Positions 8,366 through 17,240 of a DNA stretch of 61,549 nt are shown piece by piece; the stretch's first letter is position 1; each line of letters starts with the position of its first letter. Both the position numbers and the translations under genes were made by a program. This DNA is from an uncultured Candidatus Saccharibacteria bacterium (GTDB lineage: Bacteria; Patescibacteriota; Saccharimonadia; Saccharimonadales; Saccharimonadaceae): contig CANENS010000007.1 in NCBI GenBank assembly GCA_947428935.1, forward strand, positions 1-61,549. The letters run 5' to 3'. Below the pieces are notes generated by a model that was not told the DNA's origin, made no database searches, and saw only the letters and a program-made list of their open reading frames with translations.

Positions 8366-10264
8366 ATGAAACTGACGGAAATTAGAATTGTAGGTTACAA
8401 ATCAATTGATGATTTGTCTTTCCCGATTAAAAAGTACGGCACTAGTTACACAACAATATTGCTCGGTAAGAACGAGACCGGGAAAAGTAATGTGTTAAGT
8501 GCGCTTGCTCTGCTAAATGAAGTACGTAACGGAACTAAGGTGGATTTTTCAGCTATAAAGAAACAGATTGACCCAGAACCGGAAACTGTTTCGGTTTTTT
8601 ATTCGGTTGAGCCAGAAAATGATACATACCGCGATTTTGTAGCCGCAAAACTAACGCTTCCGGAAAGCCTTGTGAATAAAATTAAAGTCACCAAAGCAGT
8701 GGAAGAAGTATGGTTGCAAGATGGTAACGACCAATATGGCAAGGAATGGAAAATAGACCTGATACCGAATATTCTAAAAGACGTCTTTTACGTGCAAAAA
8801 ACAATGTCTAACGGTAACGATGTTGAGAAAAATACCTATTCAATCAAGGATAAGAAAGAATTAACCGAAGAAGAGTTGGGCGGCTATTCGGAACTCAATT
8901 GGGATAAATTTGTTGAAATTGTGCAGCCAACCCTGGAAGAGTACTTCAATATGCATGAAATCCCTGTGTCAGTTTGGCGCGCAAAGGATAGTGATCTTAT
9001 TCAAGGCAGCATCCCACTCAAGGAATTTTCAGAAAAGCCATCTGCGTACCCTGCACTTCAGAATATGTTTGCCCTTTCTGGTTTTGTCAATAAAGAACAA
9101 ATCCAAAGGAAAATTCAGGAAATCGAGAAGAACTCCAATCATCGACGGAAGCTAGATAAAAAACTTTCAGATGAATCAACTAAGTATATTAATACTAAAT
9201 GGAAAGAGCACAAGGTTAAAATCGATGCTCGCATATCAGATGAACTTAACATCCAGATTAAGGTTCAAGACGGTGACAATGAGGATTGCTATTATGATAT
9301 GCGAGATAGAAGTGAGGGCTTTAAACAGTTTATATCGCTGCTTTTAAGCATCTCCATTAAAAATCAATCTGGAATTATTAAGGATAATCTGATTATAATC
9401 GATGAGCCTGAAGTACATCTACATCCATCTGGTATACGCTATATGCTTGAAGAGTTGGTAAAAATAGGTAAGAATAATTATGTTTTCTTGGCCACTCATT
9501 CAAATTTTATGATTGACCGTAACGCTAAAGAGAGACACTTTCTATTGACAAAGCGGCGAGGTGTGACGCAGGCGAAGCAAGTGTCATCGGACGAAAATCT
9601 GTGTGACGATGAAATTTTGCTAGCGGCTTTTGGTGTTGATGCAATCAGAGATTTTTTGTCACCCTACAAACTCTTAGTAGAAGGAGCATCCGACAAAATT
9701 CTTTTGCAAAAAGCTTTAGGACAAGTTGCCCCTGAATTAGATATACGTATTACAAACGGTAATGGGAACAATATAGTTGCCATAGCATCCAAACTGGCTT
9801 TTGATGATGTATATCCGATTGTTATCGTTGATGACGATATAGCCGGGCAAACATCTAAAGAAAGCATACTTAAAATTAAAGGTGGGTTTAATGAAGATAG
9901 CGTGTATACTATTAGAGATTTGGTCGGTTCTATCAAGCATGGCGCGACGGTTGAGGACACATTACCAAACGAATATCTACAGACAAAAGCCAACTCAGTA
10001 CTAACTGAGCCTGAGCATAATTTACCTAACATAGAACTTACGGAAGATAATCTATTTTGCGAGCAGCTTGTTAAACATCTACAAACTAGTCTGTCTAAGG
10101 ACGGAACACTCACCGCAAAACAGCAAAAGGAAAAGCTAAATATGATTATGGATGAAGTAAAAACCAAAATTTCAAGTGATTATGATACAAAGAACATAGA
10201 TAAGAAAGCGCCAATACTATTCGAACTTGCGCAAGCCATAGCAGTTAAATTCAAACACCATTGA
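8366..10264 (+). CDS. OLD-family ATP-dependent nuclease (ATPase + TOPRIM)
   Basis: 632 residues. ABC-type ATPase: Walker A GKNETGKS (~33-40), Walker B LIIIDEPEVHLHPSG (~343-357) and a following H-switch THSNFM. C-terminal TOPRIM: LLVEGASDK (~431-439) with the acidic IVDDD (~486-490). This is the OLD (overcoming lysogenization defect) layout; such proteins cut DNA and serve in phage defence, often with a partner. No gajB-like UvrD helicase is next to it, so it is a stand-alone (class 1-like) protein. The mRNA should be leaderless. The CIRCE operator over the promoter implies repression by HrcA and release under heat or protein-folding stress. Confidence 0.88.
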   Translation: MKLTEIRIVGYKSIDDLSFPIKKYGTSYTTILLGKNETGKSNVLSALALLNEVRNGTKVDFSAIKKQIDPEPETVSVFYSVEPENDTYRDFVAAKLTLPESLVNKIKVTKAVEEVWLQDGNDQYGKEWKIDLIPNILKDVFYVQKTMSNGNDVEKNTYSIKDKKELTEEELGGYSELNWDKFVEIVQPTLEEYFNMHEIPVSVWRAKDSDLIQGSIPLKEFSEKPSAYPALQNMFALSGFVNKEQIQRKIQEIEKNSNHRRKLDKKLSDESTKYINTKWKEHKVKIDARISDELNIQIKVQDGDNEDCYYDMRDRSEGFKQFISLLLSISIKNQSGIIKDNLIIIDEPEVHLHPSGIRYMLEELVKIGKNNYVFLATHSNFMIDRNAKERHFLLTKRRGVTQAKQVSSDENLCDDEILLAAFGVDAIRDFLSPYKLLVEGASDKILLQKALGQVAPELDIRITNGNGNNIVAIASKLAFDDVYPIVIVDDDIAGQTSKESILKIKGGFNEDSVYTIRDLVGSIKHGATVEDTLPNEYLQTKANSVLTEPEHNLPNIELTEDNLFCEQLVKHLQTSLSKDGTLTAKQQKEKLNMIMDEVKTKISSDYDTKNIDKKAPILFELAQAIAVKFKHH

Positions 10265-10294
10265 AGTCTGCAATCTAAATTGCCAAATCAAAAG

Positions 10295-11398
10295 TTATGT
10301 AGCAATAATTAAAACTTCTTTCGTTTCTTTCGTCGACAGGGCATATTTATAATCTTGACTATACTTTACTGATATATGGCTTTTGTATTTTTTTAAAAGC
10401 CCACATAACTGATTAATACTAGGTATGCCATCTTGACGATATGAGATGACGATTTTAGAGGTATTAAACTTTTTTATAATATCCTCAAATGCCACAGTAA
10501 TTTGATTCTTGTCCACCCATGGGCTTCGCTGCTGCATCTTAATCGGTTTATGCTTATATTTGTCACACAAAAGATCTGGCCATAACTTATAATTTGCGAT
10601 ACCCTCCAGAAAGTGATAGAAGTCAAGGTAATCAGTCTTGGATCCCTTGTCGGATATGTATGGAGTATCGAGATATAGTAAATCAATTCCGTCACCATCA
10701 ATATCTAAGGCATTTTGATTGTAGGATATGCATCTAAATCCATTGGAGAATATAGCATCGTTTGCCTCTTTAGCAAAATGTCTAAAATAATCTTCAAATG
10801 GCTTATCCCAGGTACTTTTATTACCAAAACTTCGCTTTACGTCAGAAAGACGCAGGTATAGATTTGCTCTATGGAAAAGATTGTATGGCCGCTTAATAAT
10901 GCAGGACTGAAATAATGAAAAATAGGCAATAGCTTGTTTATATTCATTATTAAGTTGATGAATATTATAAATAACCTCATCAAGCCATATATTCTCTTCA
11001 TCAGTATAGAAAATGTTTGCAAAATTGTTCTGTATAAAGGTATATTCTCCTGTCCTATTTTTTACTAAAAAATCTATGTCCGAAGCGTTCAGCAACGTGG
11101 TGTCATTCTCTATTAATGCCTTGCCGATAATATAATTAAACTTCAAAATATCATTGTAATATACAACCTTATTTTTTCGTTTTAGCATATGAGAAACCGA
11201 CCCAGTGCCACCAAAAGCATCTAGTACTGTCATAAAATCGATGTCGGAAATGCTTTCCCAAATCCAATCGGTGAGTTTATTTTTTGATCCCTGATAGCGA
11301 GTTGATGGGAATGGGTGAATTTCATCACTTACAGTTACTGACTCCCTATTTATCTGTGGAAGAAGGGTGCATTGTATCGGTGCACTTAAATTTCTCAT
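10295..11398 (-). CDS. D12-class adenine-N6 DNA methyltransferase
   Basis: 367 residues. Motif I is seen as STRYQGSKNKLTDWI...VLDAFGGTGSVSHMLK (residues ~32-70), the hallmark of D12-class (Dam/EcoRV-type) adenine methyltransferases, and motif IV is LLYLDTPYISDKGS (~240). The catalytic tetrad reads DTPY, not the usual DPPY. It follows the EcoRV-like nuclease gene with 2 bases between stop and ATG, in the order R then M, so both come from the promoter before the nuclease. It should protect host GATATC sites if the specificity matches EcoRV; this is inference. Confidence 0.85.
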   Translation of the reverse strand: MRNLSAPIQCTLLPQINRESVTVSDEIHPFPSTRYQGSKNKLTDWIWESISDIDFMTVLDAFGGTGSVSHMLKRKNKVVYYNDILKFNYIIGKALIENDTTLLNASDIDFLVKNRTGEYTFIQNNFANIFYTDEENIWLDEVIYNIHQLNNEYKQAIAYFSLFQSCIIKRPYNLFHRANLYLRLSDVKRSFGNKSTWDKPFEDYFRHFAKEANDAIFSNGFRCISYNQNALDIDGDGIDLLYLDTPYISDKGSKTDYLDFYHFLEGIANYKLWPDLLCDKYKHKPIKMQQRSPWVDKNQITVAFEDIIKKFNTSKIVISYRQDGIPSINQLCGLLKKYKSHISVKYSQDYKYALSTKETKEVLIIAT

Positions 11399-11400
11399 TT

Positions 11401-12213
11401 TTAATCACCATTCTTTAAGACTGTTATATCTTTTAGTTTTGGAAGATTACTTTTATATTGGATATATTCTTTCAGGTTTGAATATGGGATTGTGTCACCT
11501 CTCACCATATCTTTTGTTTGGTAAAACATCCAATAATCATCGAATACGGCAGCTCCTAGCTCAGAGAATGGCCCACTACCCTCTTTTAACTTCTGTATAT
11601 CCGTTATCGACCCTATATTTTTCGTGTTTCCAGATCCTGGCCTCGAAGCTGCAATTTTATACTTTTCTTGAACGATAAAATCAAAATCAGAAGCAACCGA
11701 AATAATACTATCCAAATCGTTTATAGAATAAACCTGCTCCTCGTCTATTTTGCTGGACTGCTGCGAATATATAACGCCTAAGACGAAATGGTGATTATAT
11801 TTCTCATACGGAAGAGTTATATTTTTGGTACTCGTTCGATTCCTGAAGTAACCGGTAAAAGCGCCGAGGGTAAAGCCGTTCACTTTATTTGCGGTTAATC
11901 GATAAGTTGACTTAATATCCATTGCAAAATATGTGTCATCGCTTTCATCAATAAAAGTAACATCCGGGTAATGATTCTGGTGTGCTGCTAGAACCATTTT
12001 TAGACCATTGTCTTTTGCAAATTTGAGAATTACCGGAAAAAGCATGAGTTCTATAATTTTAGAAACAACCTTAGTATCTATGGAAATTGTATATATTGTT
12101 TTGTAAATATCAATAAAGCCCTTAACTATCCAATCCTTTTTGTCATCCTGAAGCGCTGCAACATTTTCCGCTAGCGCTCCCTGAAGTTTTGTCTGAAAAT
12201 CAATTGCCTTCAT
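11401..12213 (-). CDS. EcoRV-like type II restriction endonuclease
   Basis: 270 residues from the ATG at 12213. The core HYPDVTFID...YFAMDIKSTYR carries the PD...D-x-K catalytic residues, and the following FTLGAFTGYFRNRTSTKNITLPYEKYNHHFVLGVIY matches the EcoRV pattern (FTLGGYTSFIRNNTKN...YPFDQY..H.I.GY.Y as remembered). EcoRV cuts GATATC. The annotated start is preferred because TATAAT (12225-12220) lies exactly 6 bases upstream; an in-frame ATG further upstream (12276) would span the promoter. Operon with the D12 methyltransferase. Confidence 0.82.
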   Translation of the reverse strand: MKAIDFQTKLQGALAENVAALQDDKKDWIVKGFIDIYKTIYTISIDTKVVSKIIELMLFPVILKFAKDNGLKMVLAAHQNHYPDVTFIDESDDTYFAMDIKSTYRLTANKVNGFTLGAFTGYFRNRTSTKNITLPYEKYNHHFVLGVIYSQQSSKIDEEQVYSINDLDSIISVASDFDFIVQEKYKIAASRPGSGNTKNIGSITDIQKLKEGSGPFSELGAAVFDDYWMFYQTKDMVRGDTIPYSNLKEYIQYKSNLPKLKDITVLKNGD

Positions 12214-12278
12214 GATATGATTATACCACATAATCTTAGAGGTTACCATCATACCAGGATGTTTCTTCGGAAGCACGC

Positions 12279-12579
12279 TTAATCCACCACCCTCAAATAA
12301 TACCCCAAATCTCTATCCTTCCAATTCTCAAGCACCCAACTGTGCCATTCTTCCCAAAGTTCACTACAAAGTTGGCTAAGTTTTGTATTCTGTTCCTCGT
12401 ACCAACACCAACACTTATGATTAAGAACTATTGAGAGTTCTGTGCCGTATATACGATCATACTTCCACTCGGCTGTAGCTCGTTTATAGGTGTCTCTAAC
12501 CGCTTCTTCCCAAAAAAGCCTCCGCAATACTAAAGTCTTCCCAAAAGGTAGTCTGACATTCGTAATCAAGCAACTTCAT
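12279..12579 (-). pseudogene. Conserved small protein (99 aa) with a one-base frameshift in a homopolymer
   Basis: From the ATG at 12579 the frame reads MKLLDYECQTTFWEDFSIAEAF and then shifts at a run of six A on the plus strand (12512-12517); downstream the other frame continues EEAVRDTYKRATAEWKYDRIYGTELSIVLNHK...YYLRVVD. The decayed copy at 2924-3240 shows the two parts belong together (FGEEAVRDTY in frame). Removing one base gives a 99-residue protein. The ATG overlaps the TGA of the upstream gene (ATGA), so translation is coupled. The family is one I associate with gut-bacterial mobile elements, function unknown. The frameshift could be real, a phase-variable tract, or a sequencing error. 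Confidence 0.65.
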
Positions 12580-12797
12580 TCTCTAAACTTCCTCATAAAC
12601 TTATCTACTGAACCGTACTGTGCTTCAATATAATGTTTATAAGTACTATAACCAAGTAAAATATCTCGATATTCTTTACTACTTATGCCGCAAGCCTTAA
12701 TCGCTTGCTTAGCTTCCATAATCATATTGTATCTACCGCTTCGACGGACTTTTTCGTACTTATAAAAATTTGGTCTCCAGTCTTTATTGACAATCAT
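12576..12797 (-). CDS. Small protein of the two-gene cassette
   Basis: 73 residues from ATG 12797 (MIVNKDWRPNFYKYEK...). A TATATT box stands 5 bases before this ATG, so it is preferred to the ATG 13 codons upstream. The protein is basic and helical (GRYNMIMEAKQAIKACGISSKEYRDILLGYSTYKHYIEAQYGSVDKFMRKF). Its TGA overlaps the ATG of the next gene. The two always occur together here (also in the decayed copy), so they act as a unit. Function unknown. Confidence 0.6.
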   Translation of the reverse strand: MIVNKDWRPNFYKYEKVRRSGRYNMIMEAKQAIKACGISSKEYRDILLGYSTYKHYIEAQYGSVDKFMRKFRE

Positions 12798-13007
12798 ATC
12801 TAAATATAGCATAGTGCAAAATCGAAGCTCGGACAAGTAACGTTGCCATAATAAGGTACAAAATATCGAGCCTTAGAATCGGAAACTAAGCCACACAAAT
12901 ACACGCTCTAAGCATTCTAGAACGTGCTCCTGCGTCCGAAGTTTACAAGCTCAAGTATTTACCCAACTTTTGCATATAAGTGCCGTTTTGCTGTTTTCTC
13001 GTTGTGC

Positions 13008-13469
13008 TTACATGTATTTTAGTTCCGGATACTTCTTCTCCAAGATCTCCAACCCAGCGTAAACCTTGCTCCGAATCTCATCATTTAGCCCTCTACTTCT
13101 CGTAGGGCTGAGGTTATCTTCTAAATCGGCATGTTTAACTACCGCAGCGTCATAGTCTTCGGCTACTTTGTTTATGTAACTCGCAAAGTCACCGTCCTTT
13201 GGATCGGTTAGGATTCCCACTAGTTCTATTACTCGTTCGGGAATGCTAGCACTCCACAAGTCGTCTAGTGTTAGATCGGTGTCTTCTAGTGTATCGTGTA
13301 GGATCGCTGCTGCCTTTTGCTCTGGAGTTCGGACTCGACTGGCAACGGTGAGAGGGTGGAGAATATAAGGTAAGCCGTTACCTTTATCTACTTGACCAAT
13401 ATGAGCCTTAACTGCTAGTTCTAAGGCTGTGTTTATATAATCGTAAGGTGTTTCTTGATATAAAGCCAT
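13008..13469 (-). CDS. HD-domain hydrolase, RelA/SpoT hydrolase-like (HD_4)
   Basis: 153 residues from ATG 13469, chosen because AAAGGAG lies 7 bases upstream. It shows YILHPLTVASRV, AAAILHDTLEDTD (the HD motif) and VVKHADLEDNLS, as in the metal-dependent hydrolase part of SpoT/RelA and small alarmone hydrolases. No synthetase or TGS part. It could remove (p)ppGpp or a related nucleotide; substrate not shown. The upstream 474-aa gene ends 21 bases before it, so both are in one operon with the GIY-YIG gene. Confidence 0.75.
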   Translation of the reverse strand: MALYQETPYDYINTALELAVKAHIGQVDKGNGLPYILHPLTVASRVRTPEQKAAAILHDTLEDTDLTLDDLWSASIPERVIELVGILTDPKDGDFASYINKVAEDYDAAVVKHADLEDNLSPTRSRGLNDEIRSKVYAGLEILEKKYPELKYM

Positions 13470-13490
13470 GTGTCTCCTTTCTTTCCCCAA

Positions 13491-14915
13491 TTATTTTTCG
13501 GTCATTTCAGCGTATTTGCGTAAGCTCTTTACGAGGTCGTCCGTTTGGAACGTACGGAACGCAATATTTTCTTGGGCTAATTTTAAGGCTGTATCAATTG
13601 GAACTGTGTCCTCATCTTGGCTAGCTAGTAGCTCCCGACACTTTTCAGCCAATTGCTCCCTTGCTTTACTTTGTTCAACTGCTCCAGAACATGCTGCCCA
13701 TAATAGTCGCATGGCGGAAACAGTATGAGAGCGACAGATCCCGCTAAACCATTCAACCACATACTCCAAAATAAACTCTTGGACTTTTGGCTCTAGCGGT
13801 TCTGCCAAAAGCATTTCTACTGCTCTAAGAGTTTTAGCAAACCACCATTTTCCTCGCGGATCATCATCGTTCCAAATAATTTCTGCACATTCTGCTTGAC
13901 TAAATTGAGATTCAGCCTCAGCCTTTTCGAGATAAACTTTGGCCTCCTCGGTTGTTTCGGGGCGGCAGAAGAAGTTATAGACTTCCTCACCTTCATAATA
14001 CTTTGCGACAAAATCAAATTTCTCCGCAGGCGACATTTTCTCGGTGCGTATATTAAGGATTTGCCCGAAAACCGATCCTAAGTTAACATCCTCTCTACCC
14101 AGCTTTTCGTCCTTTGCTATTTCTTCTAACTGTTTCCATAGCTCGGGGTTCAGTTTTTTACAATCAGGATCGTTTACAACCCAACTTAATGAATCGCTAA
14201 AGATTATGTTTTCGCTAGTTAATAATCTTAAGTAGTTATCTTTTACTCTTGGCCAGAAAATGTCATAAAGTTCCTCATTAAACCAGCTGTCGAGTTCCTT
14301 ATTGTCGTCTGGCAACAACCGCCAAATAATTGACAAAACATCGCCTGCCGTCCAAAAAAGATGTTCGTCACTTGTAGTTTGTAGTATATGTTTGAGCACA
14401 GGATAAAGTTTCGAGTAACCAAACTCCGAACTTTCTTCTGTACCTAGATAAAAATCAATTTGCTCGCTAGGCATTTTGTCATGCAAAATCCGCTGGATAA
14501 TCTCCTCGTGAGCTTTAGGCGTAAATTCGATCCGACAAGGGTACTCGAAAAATTTATCAAAATCTTTCAGATCCTCAACGTCAATTACCGTTGCTTGTGT
14601 CGGGTTGTAGAAAATCTCAACTAACTCCTCGACCCCTTTTTCGCCTGGATGTTCAAGCGCATATTTCCCCATGTAAGCCAAAATTGCAATCCGCCCATCT
14701 ATCACCTCTAGAGAATCTAGATGGTTGAGTTGTCGGTTAATTAACCGTAGCCAAATCATCGTATCTTGCCAAACTCTCGGTTTGTTAGCTAGTACGTCCT
14801 CGGCTGCTTTCAGATATATATTATCGTCACCCAGTTTCTCCGGAGGGGTTTCCATCGCTCTTTCTATATAATCTGCTATGGCTTTGATTTTGGCTTTTTT
14901 ATCATTCATATTCAT
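13491..14915 (-). CDS. Uncharacterised 474-aa soluble helical protein
   Basis: Acidic, Trp- and Leu-rich protein without TM segments or signal peptide. The spacing of helices (e.g. DEHLFWTAGDVLSIIWRLLP, AECAEIIWNDDDPRGKWWFAKTLRAVEMLL) suggests an all-helical, HEAT-like or repeat-scaffold fold. I do not recognise a family. It lies between the GIY-YIG and HD-domain genes in the same operon (42 bases after the first, 21 before the second). Two adjacent starts (MNMNDKK) are possible. Confidence 0.55.
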   Translation of the reverse strand: MNMNDKKAKIKAIADYIERAMETPPEKLGDDNIYLKAAEDVLANKPRVWQDTMIWLRLINRQLNHLDSLEVIDGRIAILAYMGKYALEHPGEKGVEELVEIFYNPTQATVIDVEDLKDFDKFFEYPCRIEFTPKAHEEIIQRILHDKMPSEQIDFYLGTEESSEFGYSKLYPVLKHILQTTSDEHLFWTAGDVLSIIWRLLPDDNKELDSWFNEELYDIFWPRVKDNYLRLLTSENIIFSDSLSWVVNDPDCKKLNPELWKQLEEIAKDEKLGREDVNLGSVFGQILNIRTEKMSPAEKFDFVAKYYEGEEVYNFFCRPETTEEAKVYLEKAEAESQFSQAECAEIIWNDDDPRGKWWFAKTLRAVEMLLAEPLEPKVQEFILEYVVEWFSGICRSHTVSAMRLLWAACSGAVEQSKAREQLAEKCRELLASQDEDTVPIDTALKLAQENIAFRTFQTDDLVKSLRKYAEMTEK

Positions 14916-14957
14916 ACCTGTCTTAATTATCCTATATTTTCACACTTTCGGCAAACT

Positions 14958-15851
14958 TTAGTTTGCATTATAGCCAAATTTCGGGTTGCGGGTTAGTAGT
15001 ACTTCTTTCCACCACGACTCCCGATCGAGAATAGTTTTATCGTCCGTTGTGGCTTTATGAATGTCGAGAATCGAGTAGCGGAAATTGTTCTTAACATAAT
15101 CTAAGCCTTGTGTTTCAACTAGGGATTTCAGCTCCCTATTCCCGCCGTGTCCGTTTTCAGCATAACTTTGCCAGCGACCGAGCAGCATCGTGTCGCCATA
15201 AGCCGATCCAACATAGCGTTTATTCGTGGCGACGTCGGTTATGAGGTAAACGCCTTTTTGGTTTTTCAGAGCAGTTTGCCAAGTTTTAAGGTTTAAGACG
15301 TATTTCAATTCCGACCAAGACAGGCTTAGATTTTCGTAGCCCGGAAACTCTGTTTCCGCCTCGTCATAAGGCTGTTCGAGAATGGTTTTAACGGTTAAGT
15401 GAGAAATCGCTTCTGGGTTACACATGACGATATTCATTGTTTTACGGTCTTCCCAAGTAATCACTAGCTTGCCGATATAGCCCGCCACCTCCGGAAACGC
15501 CGATTCGTCTGCCTCGACAAAAACTCTGCTATCATCGAGAACTTTATAAGCATTAACAAGTAGCCAGTCCTTGTCGCCGAATGGAATAAAACTAAGCACG
15601 TAGTCGCCGTTAATGTAGCGCTTGCGACCATTGGGGTTATGAGTTTTGACCGATTCGCGAACGAGATCTGCTTCGCCCTGGCTGTACATTTTTAGGAGTT
15701 CAAAACGGCGTGGCTTATCTCCGAGCCAAGGTTTAAACTCGTCCAATGTATTATTCGGGTCATAATCCCAGTCGCTATTAAAAACCAGCTTCAGTTTAGA
15801 AAGCTTTTCTTCTGGCAGGTTTAGTAGATCGGTAAGTTTGATAGTGCTCAT
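14958..15851 (-). CDS. GIY-YIG nuclease-domain protein
   Basis: 297 residues from ATG 15851 (MSTIKLTDLL), which has GAAAGGA upstream; an upstream in-frame ATG (15896) lacks this. The C-terminal third has KGVYLITDVATNKRYVGSAYG...LLGRWQSYAENGHGGNREL (~residues 195-240): the GVYLI...RYVGSA strand pair, the catalytic R (GRW) and a late E (DRESWW). The N-terminal ~190 residues are not recognised and may bind DNA. First gene of the operon with a ~170-base structured leader. Such GIY-YIG proteins are common in small mobile and defence contexts. Confidence 0.75.
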   Translation of the reverse strand: MSTIKLTDLLNLPEEKLSKLKLVFNSDWDYDPNNTLDEFKPWLGDKPRRFELLKMYSQGEADLVRESVKTHNPNGRKRYINGDYVLSFIPFGDKDWLLVNAYKVLDDSRVFVEADESAFPEVAGYIGKLVITWEDRKTMNIVMCNPEAISHLTVKTILEQPYDEAETEFPGYENLSLSWSELKYVLNLKTWQTALKNQKGVYLITDVATNKRYVGSAYGDTMLLGRWQSYAENGHGGNRELKSLVETQGLDYVKNNFRYSILDIHKATTDDKTILDRESWWKEVLLTRNPKFGYNAN

Positions 15852-16032
15852 TTTGCTCGTCCTTTCTCGGTCGCCTGCTAACAAAAATGCGACCATGTAC
15901 TAGTCGCTTAAACCTTAACAAACTCAGCTCCAAGAACCTAATTTGCGTACATAGCCGCATTTCTCCTTGGAGCTAGTGGCACTGGAAGCCATTAGCCTGA
16001 GAGTTAATTAAGATTTAAGCAATACTATTGTA
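15852..16032 (-). promoter_or_regulatory. Promoter and structured 5' leader of the GIY-YIG operon
   Basis: TGATACAAT (-10 at 16032-16027) precedes a ~170-base leader. It holds a perfect 9-bp inverted repeat AGCTCCAAG/CTTGGAGCT (15966-15974 with 15926-15934) enclosing a GCG/CGC inner stem, and a second stem GGTCGC/GCGACC close to the Shine-Dalgarno. The distal stem could mask or expose the ribosome site. No known riboswitch class recognised. Confidence 0.5.
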
Positions 16033-16117
16033 TCATATTTCGTCGCAAATGGGAAGACGCATTCCCAACAGAGGTCAGCATTGACTTTTACGGGTGTAAA
16101 ATGATATAATGAAGAGC

Positions 16118-16903
16118 ATGGCTGATGTGATGACGCGACAAGAAAAAAGTGCTATTGTTATAAAAGCACTTCTAGAGGCAGAACAATCTGAGGTGGAACA
16201 CCCCGAATACGTTATGATGAGTACTGATGAGCATTTTCCAAATATTTCTCCAAAGGAGGCACTTATTATTTTGGAGCACCTTTCGCGTTTATCGGGTTGT
16301 ATTAGCTTCGAATATCACTACAGATATCCAAATGAAGATGCATTATATAATGATGTTGACTTGATGAGCGAAATAGAAATAAATGCTATTGATTTGCGTG
16401 ATGTTGCGCCATATCTTAAGGAAGATAGTATTCAGTATAGTTTAGGTATTATTGATTTTAAAATAAAAATAGGTGATGATTTCCATAATCAGCTAAAGTA
16501 TGCAAGCAAGATCGATTTAATCAAGAAGGAATTGCCGAATATAGACGATACAGTTCTTGAACTTATCGTAAAAAGCGAAAAGTTATACATAAATATAGTG
16601 CAAAAATGCAAAAGGTATTTCTTAAGAGATCTCGGAAGGAGTATCTATTTTGCCAGTTTTTTTGACTATGCAGAAAAACATCAAAACACACCCTTTAAAT
16701 TGTCTGATGTTGGCAAGACTACCTATGATATTTATAATCTTTTGCAGAGGACGATGAGAGATCCTCTTATTTACAAAGCCTTTTTCGGAATTCAAGGTAA
16801 GAACGGGGCAATTATTGCTAATTTTAAACCAACGTATGCCGATTTAATCGCTGCTAAAACGTCGGTAGAAAAAATCGAGCAACTGGTGCGGGCGGACGCA
16901 TAA
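16118..16903 (+). CDS. Uncharacterised 261-aa soluble protein
   Basis: TATAAT at 16105-16110 ends 7 bases before the ATG at 16118 (MADVMTRQEK), so the mRNA should be leaderless; the ATG at 16109 lies inside the -10 box and is not used. Mixed charged helical protein, no TM, no motif I recognise. High use of AT-ending codons fits the island. Divergent from the GIY-YIG operon. Possible defence or element gene by location only. Confidence 0.5.
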   Translation: MADVMTRQEKSAIVIKALLEAEQSEVEHPEYVMMSTDEHFPNISPKEALIILEHLSRLSGCISFEYHYRYPNEDALYNDVDLMSEIEINAIDLRDVAPYLKEDSIQYSLGIIDFKIKIGDDFHNQLKYASKIDLIKKELPNIDDTVLELIVKSEKLYINIVQKCKRYFLRDLGRSIYFASFFDYAEKHQNTPFKLSDVGKTTYDIYNLLQRTMRDPLIYKAFFGIQGKNGAIIANFKPTYADLIAAKTSVEKIEQLVRADA

Positions 16904-17033
16904 AGCCTTATCCTACTACATGTTACATATAGCGCACTAACACATAACATACATCCGCCGTAATCTGTGGCATTTTTTCCTACAATGGAACTAGGTCGCC
17001 ACGATAGACGACTATAACGAGAAGAAAGGCTTT

Positions 17034-17240
17034 ATGGCGGAATTGTTTACCTCCGAAGATCTAACGATGCTTTCGGCGCTTCTAGAACGCGAACTAGGGC
17101 TAAATTTACGCAGTGAAGAACTCACTACGGCTGCAGTGTCCATTGTTCGATTTGTATGCGCGAAAATGCTCCGTCAAAAAGCCTCAGAAAGGAAACTAAA
17201 TAATGGCGAACAACAAGACGCAAGCAGTATTCAAATCTAG
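17034..17240 (+). CDS. Small element-borne protein (68 aa)
   Basis: MAELFTSEDLTMLSALLERELGLNL...; helical, not recognised. AGAAAGG stands 7 bases before the ATG and TACAAT near 16982 may be its -10. Its 3' end overlaps the next gene by 38 bases. First gene of a compact run (17034-19617) that leads to the serine recombinase, so probably part of the integrated element. Confidence 0.6.
   Translation: MAELFTSEDLTMLSALLERELGLNLRSEELTTAAVSIVRFVCAKMLRQKASERKLNNGEQQDASSIQI

Noticed and set aside
15900-16020. tRNA-like gene in the GIY-YIG leader
   Set aside because: No T-arm consensus or 7-base anticodon loop; the stems do not make a cloverleaf.
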